From assembly GCA_003857395.1 (NCBI GenBank), contig RPRC01000136.1, positions 1 through 19,865 on the forward strand: a DNA stretch of 19,865 nt, in the 5' to 3' direction. The notes under the pieces were generated by a model. The model worked only from the letters and a program-made list of their open reading frames with translations, made no database searches and was not told where the DNA came from. Source of the DNA: Geobacter sp. (GTDB taxonomy: Bacteria; Desulfobacterota; Desulfuromonadia; Geobacterales; Geobacteraceae). Positions within the stretch are counted from its first letter, which is position 1, and each line of letters begins with the position of its first letter. Shown piece by piece: positions 1 through 6,227 of the stretch. A program made the translations under genes and the position numbers.

Positions 1-1
1 A

Positions 2-922
2 TGGCAGGCGGTGAACATTACCTGGTACGGTCTGATCCTCTCGACCGCCACGATCTTTGCCGTGGTCGTCTACCTGATCATGCTCGGTGCCGTCGGCGTG
101 CCGGTTGAAGCCGCGCTGTCACTGATGGCACTGCTGCTGCTCATCTGCGTACCGGCCGCCAGCCTGGTTGCGCGCCTGGTGGAAAAGAAACCGGCCACCC
201 TTACCGTCGGCGGGGCCGCTTTTGTCGGTGGGATTGTCGCGCCATTTCTCATCCTGCTGCTGAATCGCTTTGCGGCACAGGTCTTTGGCGCGGAACTGCC
301 GATGGCAGAGACCCTTGCAGCCTGCGCGGTCGCGTTCCTCTTCGGCGAAGGGTTAGGACGACTCGCCTGTCTCAGTTACGGCTGCTGCTACGGCAAGCCG
401 GTTGCTGAATACCGGGGAATTCTCCGAAAGATCTTTGACTGGTCCGCGGTGGTGTACGAAGGGGAGAATAAAAAAATCGCCTACGCCGCGGGCCTCGATG
501 GTCAGAAGATCGTGCCGATCCAGCTGATCACCATGCTGGCGTCATCGTTTGCCGGCGTACTGACATTGGTACTGTATGCAGAAGGAAAACAGATCCTGGC
601 CTACCTGGCAGCAACAATCTTCGCCGGTTTCTGGCGGATTTTCTCAGAATTTTTCCGCAACGATTACCGGGGCGGAGGCAAAGTTTCCGCCTACCAGCTC
701 ATATCAGGCTTCTCGGTTGTCTACGCTTTGGGGGTCAGTCTGCTCTTTCGGGGTGAAAATCCTCTGCTGACCGTCGATCTGCTGCGTGGCACCCTCTCCC
801 TCTGGTCGCCCGGTATCCTGCTCGTCCTGTTCGCGACCTGGCTCGGGCTCGTTGCCTTCACCGGCATCAGCACCACCACCTATTCACGGGTAAGCTTTCA
901 CCTGCATCGAGACAGGATATAA
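2..922 (+). CDS. Lgt-like (prolipoprotein diacylglyceryl transferase family) membrane protein, 5' end cut by window
   Basis: A polytopic inner-membrane protein with about seven hydrophobic segments. Near the N-terminus it has NITWYGLIL, which matches the I-x-WYGL motif that follows the first dozen or so residues of Lgt proteins. The reading frame is still open at the window edge, so the true start probably lies upstream; the GTG at 11 is only the first start codon visible. Mid-protein GRLACLSYGCCYGKP sits where Lgt has its GRIGNFxNxE signature, but carries a Cys-rich GCCYG version typical of Lgt-like paralogues. The C-terminal FWRIFSEFFRND keeps the conserved Arg and Glu of the family. Lgt transfers diacylglyceryl from phosphatidylglycerol to lipobox cysteines. 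Because the Asn/Glu signature is replaced, this copy may act on another substrate. Family membership is fairly sure; the reaction is not. Confidence 0.75.
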   Translation, partial: WQAVNITWYGLILSTATIFAVVVYLIMLGAVGVPVEAALSLMALLLLICVPAASLVARLVEKKPATLTVGGAAFVGGIVAPFLILLLNRFAAQVFGAELPMAETLAACAVAFLFGEGLGRLACLSYGCCYGKPVAEYRGILRKIFDWSAVVYEGENKKIAYAAGLDGQKIVPIQLITMLASSFAGVLTLVLYAEGKQILAYLAATIFAGFWRIFSEFFRNDYRGGGKVSAYQLISGFSVVYALGVSLLFRGENPLLTVDLLRGTLSLWSPGILLVLFATWLGLVAFTGISTTTYSRVSFHLHRDRI

Positions 923-1155
923 CAGCGAAATCGATTGGCCCTCTTCACCACAGCCCACCACCATGAGTTACCAAACCAACTCTCGCAATGAACTTCTCTC
1001 CCGTAGAGCCTGCCTATTCGGTAAAATTCGTGACGACTGACAACAATAGGGAACCGAGACTTCCTTCGTACGGCAAGTTTCGGAGGATGCGTACCCGCCT
1101 AACCCGGAGCCTAACTTTTTCAGCGATATTACGACGGCAATTAAACATATCAATG

Positions 1156-1208
1156 GTAGGGGCAGTGCTTGCCCTGCCCAATTGGGGCGCGGCAAGCAGC
1201 GCCCCTAC
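1156..1208. repeat. REP-like long hairpin with GTAGGGGC ends
   Basis: An intergenic inverted repeat of 53 bases. The outer arms are GTAGGGGC (1156-1163) and GCCCCTAC (1201-1208). Inner arms are GCTTGCC (1167-1173) and GGCAAGC (1191-1197), and the centre is a CCCAATTGGG palindrome. No T-run follows, so it is not a simple terminator. The GTAGGGGC...GCCCCTAC layout is typical of dispersed REP/MITE-type elements in many bacteria. Only one copy is present here, so repeat status is inferred from its form. Confidence 0.6.
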
Positions 1209-1231
1209 ATCAGAGTTGTACTGCCGGAGTA

Positions 1232-1271
1232 ATAACAGTGTCATAGCGATAACAGCACGATAACAGTGTCA
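1232..1271. repeat. Short direct repeats ATAACAGTGTCA
   Basis: ATAACAGTGTCA occurs exactly at 1232-1243 and 1260-1271, with a partial copy (ATAACAG) at 1249-1255. No gene covers it. It could be remains of a tandem repeat or closely spaced binding sites. The function is unknown. Confidence 0.45.
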
Positions 1272-1323
1272 GGGCTGCACATAAGACAAAACAGCTTTAG
1301 CTGATAGCCTTATTGTCCATCAA

Positions 1324-1366
1324 AAAACCCCTGGCCGGGAGAAAATCGGTCAGGGGTTTTCTTTTA
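1324..1366 (+). terminator. Strong rho-independent terminator
   Basis: AAAACCCCTG (1324-1333) pairs with CAGGGGTTTT (1351-1360). The stem continues as GCCG/CGGT with one G-T pair, and the loop is about nine bases. T-rich sequence follows on the + strand and a run of A precedes, so it may work in both directions. The nearest + strand gene ends 400 bases upstream, so it ends either a long 3' tail or an unrecognised transcript. Confidence 0.75.
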
Positions 1367-1577
1367 TCTCATGTGCTACAAATCCAGCGGACGACTCTCT
1401 CCCTTTTCTGTTCTGAAAGGTAGACAGTGAGTATAGTCATTATTATGTGAAACCGCGTGTGCAACCAATTTTCTTTGTTTCTCCGACTGTTTCTTTACTT
1501 TCAGCTTATCGCAGTACATCGTTTACCCGTGCTGCCCTGTCAGCGGAAACCGGATATTTATCGATGAAATCAAGGTA

Positions 1578-1753
1578 GTTTCCATCCGGAAACTCCGGAT
1601 GTGAAACTAGCAGTTTCCAATTTGGAAACGAGGAATTTTTTGTCCTGACAAGGAAAGCAAGGGATTGTGCGGAGACGAACTACTGTACGTCGCACAAACA
1701 AGACCGCTGATTGACGCTGTCAGGGCGAAAAAGGACCGTTTCCGGATGGAAAC
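1578..1753. promoter_or_regulatory. Nested palindrome cluster (GTTTCC...GGAAAC sites)
   Basis: GTTTCCATCCGGAAAC at 1578-1593 is the exact reverse complement of GTTTCCGGATGGAAAC at 1738-1753. A third related palindrome, GTTTCCAATTTGGAAAC, lies at 1613-1629, and a half-like CCGGATGTGAAAC at 1595-1607. Between the outer copies lie two further paired arms: CCTGACA (1644-1650) with TGTCAGG (1718-1724), and TTGTGCG (1665-1671) with CGCACAA (1691-1697). The whole segment could form one large cruciform or folded RNA, or be a multi-site operator. No open reading frame with coding character covers it. The next gene starts about 350 bases downstream. Confidence 0.55.
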
Positions 1754-2105
1754 AAGGTAATAGCGCAGCCATTTCTTGTACTCAACAAATCGGGGCGGTG
1801 AAAACTTCTTTTTTTGAGGTGGGATACATAATTGTCGAAGAGGACGTTTGGAATTTGCAGCAAGAAAATCACCTTTGACTTAACTCATGAATGGCAGTAT
1901 ATTTCTGCTGGTTCGAAAACCGAAAAAAGCCGAAATGAAATGTTTATCGTTAAACTCTCAACTACTTTTTCGGCATGTTATTCGGAAGCCATATACTATA
2001 ATTACCAGGCACTTACGCTAAAATTAAATTGTCATGAATTAATTTGTTAAAATTGGGTAGTTGAGCAGGGGCGCATCAATAAGTTGTTACAAAAGGAGGA
2101 TGAAT

Positions 2106-2528
2106 ATGATTCCGAGAATCGCATTATTGATTGGTCTTGGTCTTCTGCTAGTAGCCGGTATTGCCACAGCCCAGAACTCGCAAGATGAGAAAGCGGCTGT
2201 CGCCAGTGCGGAGAAATGGCTCACGGTAGTGGACAAGGGAAAGTATGCGAATAGTTGGCAGGAAGCGGCCGTATTCTTCAAAAACGCTATCACGGAGGAA
2301 CAATGGGAACAGTCGATGCTGTCTTTCAGAAAGCCTTTGGGCAGGCTTGTCTCTAGAAAGGTTGAGTCCACAGTATACAAAACATCTTTGCCCGGAGCTC
2401 AAGACGGTGCGTATGTGATTATTACGATCAAGACTGCTTTCGAGAACAAAAAATCGGCCATCGAAACCGTAACGCCAATGCTTGAAAAGGATGGCAAGTG
2501 GCGCGTATCGGGGTACTTCATCAAGTGA
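2106..2528 (+). CDS. Exported DUF4019 family protein
   Basis: The 140-residue product begins with a typical Sec signal peptide: positive Arg4, a hydrophobic stretch at 5-20, and a probable cut after ATA near residue 22. The mature part, EKWLTVVDKGKYANSWQEAA through TPMLEKDGKWRVSGYFIK, fits the DUF4019 family, small periplasmic or surface proteins of unknown function. The start is chosen from AAGGAGG at 2094-2100, with ATG at 2106 six bases downstream; an ATG at 2100 overlaps that site, and a TTG at 2061 would hide the signal peptide. A good -10 hexamer TATAAT stands at 1997-2002, but I see no clear -35. The family call is good; no biochemical role is known to me. Confidence 0.85.
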   Translation: MIPRIALLIGLGLLLVAGIATAQNSQDEKAAVASAEKWLTVVDKGKYANSWQEAAVFFKNAITEEQWEQSMLSFRKPLGRLVSRKVESTVYKTSLPGAQDGAYVIITIKTAFENKKSAIETVTPMLEKDGKWRVSGYFIK

Positions 2529-2547
2529 TTCAACCCAATATGCTACT

Positions 2548-2567
2548 TGACCGGAGAAGCCCGGTCA
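2548..2567 (+). terminator. Short hairpin after the DUF4019 gene
   Basis: TGACCGG (2548-2554) pairs with CCGGTCA (2561-2567) over a six-base loop, 20 bases past the stop codon. There is no T-run, so it may protect the 3' end or pause transcription without terminating it. Confidence 0.35.
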
Positions 2568-2777
2568 GCAGCAATGCCGTTGTATAGAGTAATAAAGGAT
2601 ATTGCCGCGAAAATAATGCAAGATAGGCTCAGGGGTTAACCCTTGACATAGGACTGAATTATTGAAACTGCGTGAAGGATTAGTTCCCAGCGAGGCAGTT
2701 GCCGTAGGCAGGTAAACCGCCCGCACATTCACACGACGCGATTACTTGACGTAACCAGTCGGATAAAAAGGAGAAAT

Positions 2778-3272
2778 ATGAACATGAAAAGCATTTTTAC
2801 TACAAAAAACGTAAGAATCATGACGAAACTGTTTTCCGGCGTGCTGTTATTGGGCTTACTGGCATTGACCAGCGGTTGCGCCAATCGCGCTACGGCCTCC
2901 TTAACCCCTGGGGCTGACTTAAGTAGAATCAAAAGCTTTTACCTGATTCCGGGAGCCGAGGACAAGGACAATTACCTCCTGATCAAGGCAAACTTGGAAA
3001 AAAGAGGCTACGCAGTGACCACAGGCCCCGAAATGCTCCCGCCTTACAAATCAGACGCGGTTGTCACTTATGTTGACAAGTGGATGTGGGACATAACCAT
3101 GTATATGCTGGAACTCACCATTACCTTCAGAGACCCGACCAATAATTCACCTCTTGCCATCGGCAACTCCCTGCATTCATCACTGACACGAAAATCGCCG
3201 GAAGAGATGGTAGATGAAGTACTGACAAATATCTTTAAAACTAAGGCGGCTTCACAATCGGAAGCCAAGTAA
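2778..3272 (+). CDS. Lipoprotein of unknown function
   Basis: The 164-residue protein has a long N-region, a hydrophobic core (about 18-30) and a lipobox ending LTSGC, with the lipidated Cys at 34. Mature residues 35-155 contain SDAVVTYVDKWMWDITMYM and a polar C-terminal tail, suggesting a compact alpha/beta domain facing the periplasm. AAAAAGGAG at 2765-2773 sets the ATG at 2778; a second ATG at 2820 lacks such a site. It lies 47 bases before a second lipoprotein gene, probably in the same transcript, so the two may act together. It resembles the DUF4136-type small lipoproteins only loosely. The position -3 residue is Thr instead of Leu, a tolerated lipobox variant. Lipidation is likely; the function is unknown. 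Confidence 0.8.
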   Translation: MNMKSIFTTKNVRIMTKLFSGVLLLGLLALTSGCANRATASLTPGADLSRIKSFYLIPGAEDKDNYLLIKANLEKRGYAVTTGPEMLPPYKSDAVVTYVDKWMWDITMYMLELTITFRDPTNNSPLAIGNSLHSSLTRKSPEEMVDEVLTNIFKTKAASQSEAK

Positions 3273-3319
3273 AAAGGCACAGTGAACAGTTATTTCCTCA
3301 ATCATTATGGAGAGAACGC

Positions 3320-3835
3320 ATGAGCAAGATTCTAATTCTCATTGTGACAATATTTGCCTGTGCCGGTTGCGGTGGCGTGGCTGTCAACAGCAGTAAGCCC
3401 TCATCAAAATACAATAAATTGATTGTGCGGGATATTAACTGGAAAGAAACGGCAACCAGTGATATTACAGTCGATCAGATGAAGGAATTCATTTCTTCGC
3501 AGCCCATGCTGAATGAATTATTCCGCGCCGAGTTCGATAAGAACATAAGAAAGACCGGTGCATTTGACGTCGTAGTCTACGGAAATGCACTGCCCGATGC
3601 AGATACTCTTACCCTGGTTCCCAAAATCTACACGTTGAAGCCAATTGGTTTCATGCCGGGTGCAAGTTTTACCGGTTTCTTGCTGTCTGCGGACGGGAAA
3701 CTGCTCGGAACATATTCCGAGGAAAGACGTTTAAACAGTACAAGCTCGGATCCGGAAAAGATAAAGTGCAATATAGAAAAACTTGTCAGAGAATTGGGTG
3801 AAGATGCTGCTTCCAAGCTGCCCTATGCTCCCTGA
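3320..3835 (+). CDS. Small lipoprotein, possibly DUF4410-like
   Basis: This 171-residue protein begins with Lys3, a hydrophobic core (4-13) and CAGC, giving a likely lipidated Cys at 17. The mature sequence SSKYNKLIVRDINWKE, then an FRAEFDKNIRKTGAFDVVVY-like segment and a Gly-rich strand region near 110-125, recalls small lipoproteins that compute as DUF4410 or related folds; that match is from memory and not certain. GGAGAG at 3310-3315 sits just before the ATG at 3320. It follows the 2778 lipoprotein closely, and both show the same layout of lipobox, compact domain and charged end. They could be partners in the cell envelope. No catalytic motif is visible. Confidence 0.78.
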   Translation: MSKILILIVTIFACAGCGGVAVNSSKPSSKYNKLIVRDINWKETATSDITVDQMKEFISSQPMLNELFRAEFDKNIRKTGAFDVVVYGNALPDADTLTLVPKIYTLKPIGFMPGASFTGFLLSADGKLLGTYSEERRLNSTSSDPEKIKCNIEKLVRELGEDAASKLPYAP

Positions 3836-3858
3836 CTAAAAATACGAAGAAGGAGAAA

Positions 3859-3942
3859 ATGAGAAAAGAGAAAAAGGGGGACGGATTATTTTTCAGTGAA
3901 TACAAGGGAAAGACGGTTCCCAACCGAAAACAAGACCGTTAA
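3859..3942 (+). CDS. Possible 27-residue small ORF
   Basis: A short reading frame begins at ATG 3859 behind a good AAGGAG (3850-3855, four bases upstream) and ends at TAA 3940. The product would be very basic (MRKEKKGDGLFF...). Against it, the DNA AAAAAGGGGGACGGATTATTTTTC resembles, from memory, the GGGGACAGATTTATTTTT-type repeat often found near REP-associated transposases. GTTCCCA (3916-3922) also pairs with TGGGAAC (3970-3976) across its end. It may be repeat debris that happens to carry a ribosome site. Confidence 0.22.
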   Translation: MRKEKKGDGLFFSEYKGKTVPNRKQDR

Positions 3943-4004
3943 ATTTCCACGCCTGTAGGCCTCGCTCACTGGGAACAGTTTCAGTCTCCAAAGGAGTTCA
4001 TCAA

Positions 4005-4325
4005 ATGAAGATTGGAATCATCCTCGAAACAAATGAACCTGAGAAGGCCTGGAATGGTGTTCGCTTTGCCAATACGGCATTGAAGCAGGGGCATCAGGTC
4101 CAACTATTCCTAATGAGTGCAGGCGTTGAAGCCGCATCCATCACGCACGAGAAATTCAATGTGAGAAGCCAACTTCTCGACTTCGCCGACAACAAGGGCA
4201 TCATCTTGGCTTGCGGCACATGCATCAAGGGACGAAACCAAAGCGAATCTGATATCTGCCCGATATCTACAATGACGGATTGCCTCAACATGGTCGAATG
4301 GGCTGAGAAGGTCGTTACCTTCTAA
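4005..4325 (+). CDS. DsrE/DsrF-like small protein
   Basis: This soluble cytoplasmic protein of 106 residues is a typical length for the DsrE family. The N-terminal strand MKIGIILETNEPEKAW, the GHQVQLFLMSAGVE segment and the central ILACGTCIKGRN are family hallmarks. Cys70 is in the position of the conserved sulfur-carrying cysteine in TusD/DsrE-type proteins. Cys73, Cys85 and Cys93 are additional, so disulfide or metal chemistry is possible. Family members pass persulfide sulfur in tRNA thiolation or sulfur oxidation, but many stand-alone copies have no known job. AAAGGAG at 3990-3996 supports the ATG at 4005. No dsr or tus partner genes are in the window, so the sulfur-relay role is an inference from the family alone. 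Confidence 0.85.
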   Translation: MKIGIILETNEPEKAWNGVRFANTALKQGHQVQLFLMSAGVEAASITHEKFNVRSQLLDFADNKGIILACGTCIKGRNQSESDICPISTMTDCLNMVEWAEKVVTF

Positions 4326-4823
4326 TAGAGAATGTCGATGATTCTATGCCGGCCTAACCCTTCGTTCGAGGGAAACCTTACGGGACACGTCTCAACGACT
4401 CGACCGGCACCGTTCCAGCAGTTTCCTGCCAGAACAGGTAATTGTTGGCAGGATGCTGAAGGTTATCCGTTCCAGCGGGTGACGTCGGCTCCAGATAGAG
4501 CCGGCAAGATAAACTTCCGAACTATCACAAAAAAAGTGATTTTATCTGCCTCAAAAGCTTCGCCTGATCACAATCCATTGTCGTATGGTCTGGCATGTCT
4601 AGACCCAGATTTGATGGCAAAAAAGATGAAGACCTGCCCCTTATGTTGCTTCTGTTCTCGCCATAAGGGGTCCTCACAACAGCAAGCAGTGAAATGGAGA
4701 CTTGAGCGTTTGAATAAGAGGGAGGGATCAAGTTGTCAAGTCCCTGCCCCTGACCCGCTCATTGTTAAAACCTGCAATAACAGCAGTTTTTTGCTGGACA
4801 AACCTTACTGAAGGAGGTTGTAA
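4326..4823. other. Non-coding stretch with several hairpins
   Basis: I see no convincing gene in these 498 bases. An open frame from 4332 to 4811 on the + strand has no ribosome site and a composition unlike a folded protein. The segment holds hairpins: TCCTGCCA/TGGCAGGA (4424-4431/4446-4453), CGGCTC/GAGCCG (4486-4491/4498-4503), ATCAC/GTGAT with T-rich end (about 4524-4545), and CCCCTTATG/CATAAGGGG (4637-4645/4662-4670). At 4352 GCCTAACCCTTCGTTCGAGG looks like the first part of an integron attC site, but a matching second half is not clear. The promoter of the 4824 gene should lie in its right part. Confidence 0.5.
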
Positions 4824-5894
4824 ATGAAGAAGACAATGGCATTTTCGTTGGTTATGGTTTTGTTTTGTATGTCGCTTAGCGATCTTGTTCATGCGGAAAT
4901 TGTCGAGAACAAGGGCTTGTTTCATCAGAACATCAAGCTCTTTTCGGGTGATAGCAAGGATTCCTATCTTCTGCTTTTTCCCATTCAGGTGACGCAACCA
5001 GGTCGCGTCGAACTGGAGTTCAAGTTACTCAGGCCCGATAAAGAGAGATATCAACGGACACTCGAAAAAGCCCAGCAAGGAAAGCATGCTGCGCCCGTAT
5101 TCCGGTGGTCTTTTGTCGATTCGCGATTCTTTGACAAGAATAAGCCGATGCAACCGGGAAAGTTTCAGCAGTGGATCAATGAATTCAATAACTACAATCC
5201 GGCTGAATACCTGGCAGGCGATCAGATCCGCAGTTTAGTCGGCGCGGCGAAAGCCACCTTGGATTTTGTCTTTGGAAAGAAGAAAAAGAAAGAAGCGCCG
5301 GTGTACCTCCATGGTTATACCCATTCTGTCCGGTTCCCTGCCACACCGGAAAATCATATTAGCGTCGGCCGAATGCGTCATGACATTGACTTTACCGAGC
5401 TTTCCCAGACGCAGGGGATGTATTTTCTTGTAATGGAAAACTTCAGCCAGCTTACTCCGGAACTGGAAGTCAAGGTTTCCTTCCCGGGAACCCAGTATCA
5501 GGTCGACAAGACTTTTTTGCAGTCGCGCGATCTCGGCATTACGATGCTGAAAGTGAATACTGATACTGTGTATGTCGAAGTTCAAAACCTTGGTGAAGGG
5601 AAGCTTAGTGAGGATCTGTATGCGAGAAAGGGTACGGATGCGTTGACTCTGATGCTGTCCCTGAACGGTAAAGGCTGGGGAGGTGTCACGTTGGCAGGCC
5701 TTGATCCCGACAGAAAACTCATGGAGCCTCGCGGAAAAGTGGGGTATACGTTCACTGTAAAAGGTATCAATGATGCGGAAGTGACGGCCGGACTGAAAAT
5801 GCCAAAATTTGAAGACGCGAACGCCGTTAATAATGAAAAAAAATCTGCCTTCAGAACCCAGAAAATAATAATGAAGCCAATTATTCAGCACTAA
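4824..5894 (+). CDS. Secreted two-domain beta-rich protein, C-terminal CARDB-like
   Basis: The 356-residue product has a clear Sec signal peptide with a probable cut after VHA at residue 24. Residues about 30-220 form a beta-rich region beginning LFSGDSKDSYLLLFPIQV, reminiscent of pre-peptidase C-terminal sandwich domains. It is interrupted by a basic insert GKKKKK at 151-156. Residues about 235-340 read like a CARDB domain: DLGITMLKVN, VYVEVQNLGEGK, a Gly-rich middle and the end motif DANAVNNEKK, comparable to the ExNExNN of CARDB. Such domains serve in adhesion or protein contact at the cell surface. A strong AAGGAGGT (4812-4819) fixes the start. It appears to be a single gene, followed by the 36-bp palindrome. 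Export is well supported; both domain calls are tentative and no enzyme motif is visible. Confidence 0.8.
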   Translation: MKKTMAFSLVMVLFCMSLSDLVHAEIVENKGLFHQNIKLFSGDSKDSYLLLFPIQVTQPGRVELEFKLLRPDKERYQRTLEKAQQGKHAAPVFRWSFVDSRFFDKNKPMQPGKFQQWINEFNNYNPAEYLAGDQIRSLVGAAKATLDFVFGKKKKKEAPVYLHGYTHSVRFPATPENHISVGRMRHDIDFTELSQTQGMYFLVMENFSQLTPELEVKVSFPGTQYQVDKTFLQSRDLGITMLKVNTDTVYVEVQNLGEGKLSEDLYARKGTDALTLMLSLNGKGWGGVTLAGLDPDRKLMEPRGKVGYTFTVKGINDAEVTAGLKMPKFEDANAVNNEKKSAFRTQKIIMKPIIQH

Positions 5895-5909
5895 GAACCT
5901 ACAGCGGTC

Positions 5910-5945
5910 ACGTCGCCAAATAGCAAATTTGCTATTTGGCGACGT
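5910..5945. repeat. Perfect 36-bp palindrome
   Basis: The arms ACGTCGCCAAATAGCAAA (5910-5927) and their exact reverse complement (5928-5945) meet with no spacer. GGT (5906-5908) and ACC (5946-5948) add three pairs with one bulged C. It lies 15 bases past the stop of the 4824 gene. There is no T-run on either side, so it is not a classical terminator, although the RNA hairpin could still stabilise the 3' end. Confidence 0.8.
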
Positions 5946-6049
5946 ACCCCTGATGATGCTTTTTGGCGAGAGTGCGGAAAGCCATCAACAGACTGAGCCC
6001 TCCCAAGTTACTGCACCAATAGAGCCTCCATCTACCTTGTGAGTGACAC

Positions 6050-6077
6050 TTGACATCCGCCACAAGTAAGATACCTT
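6050..6077 (+). promoter_or_regulatory. Sigma-70-like promoter upstream of the receiver-GAF-GGDEF gene
   Basis: TTGACA (6050-6055) and TACCTT (6072-6077) are separated by 16 bases. This gives a transcript start about 140 bases before the ATG at 6228. The -35 is perfect; the -10 keeps only the T-A...T positions. Confidence 0.45.
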
Positions 6078-6227
6078 TCACTAAAATACTGTCATTTTAA
6101 ACGCACCGCTCTTTCATCTGGACCTGAACCCTTTCTGTTCTGATCTCAATTCCGGAAATCCCGGAAAACTTGCCCAAAGCCAACCTACCTCTCCCTTGTT
6201 AATGGGAGGGAGAAGATATTTTTCACC

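Noticed and set aside
1097..1115. Two GCCTAAC copies five bases apart, resembling attC core ends
   Set aside because: A 7-base match is expected a few times in 20 kb by chance and no attC fold can be drawn around them.
1832..2050. Open frame of 72 codons before the DUF4019 gene
   Set aside because: It needs a TTG start, has no ribosome site, shows unlikely amino-acid make-up and covers the probable promoter TATAAT at 1997.
1220..2780. Possible cyclic-di-GMP (GEMM) riboswitches, expected in such organisms
   Set aside because: Scanned the leaders of the + strand genes for the GEMM core (GGCAAACC followed by GACGCAAAG) and found none.
4332..4811. Open frame of 159 codons on the + strand
   Set aside because: No ribosome site, no recognisable fold, and it runs through several hairpins; it looks like chance openness.
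5235..5891. 218-codon frame on the - strand
   Set aside because: It is antisense to the well-supported secreted-protein gene and has the composition of a shadow frame.
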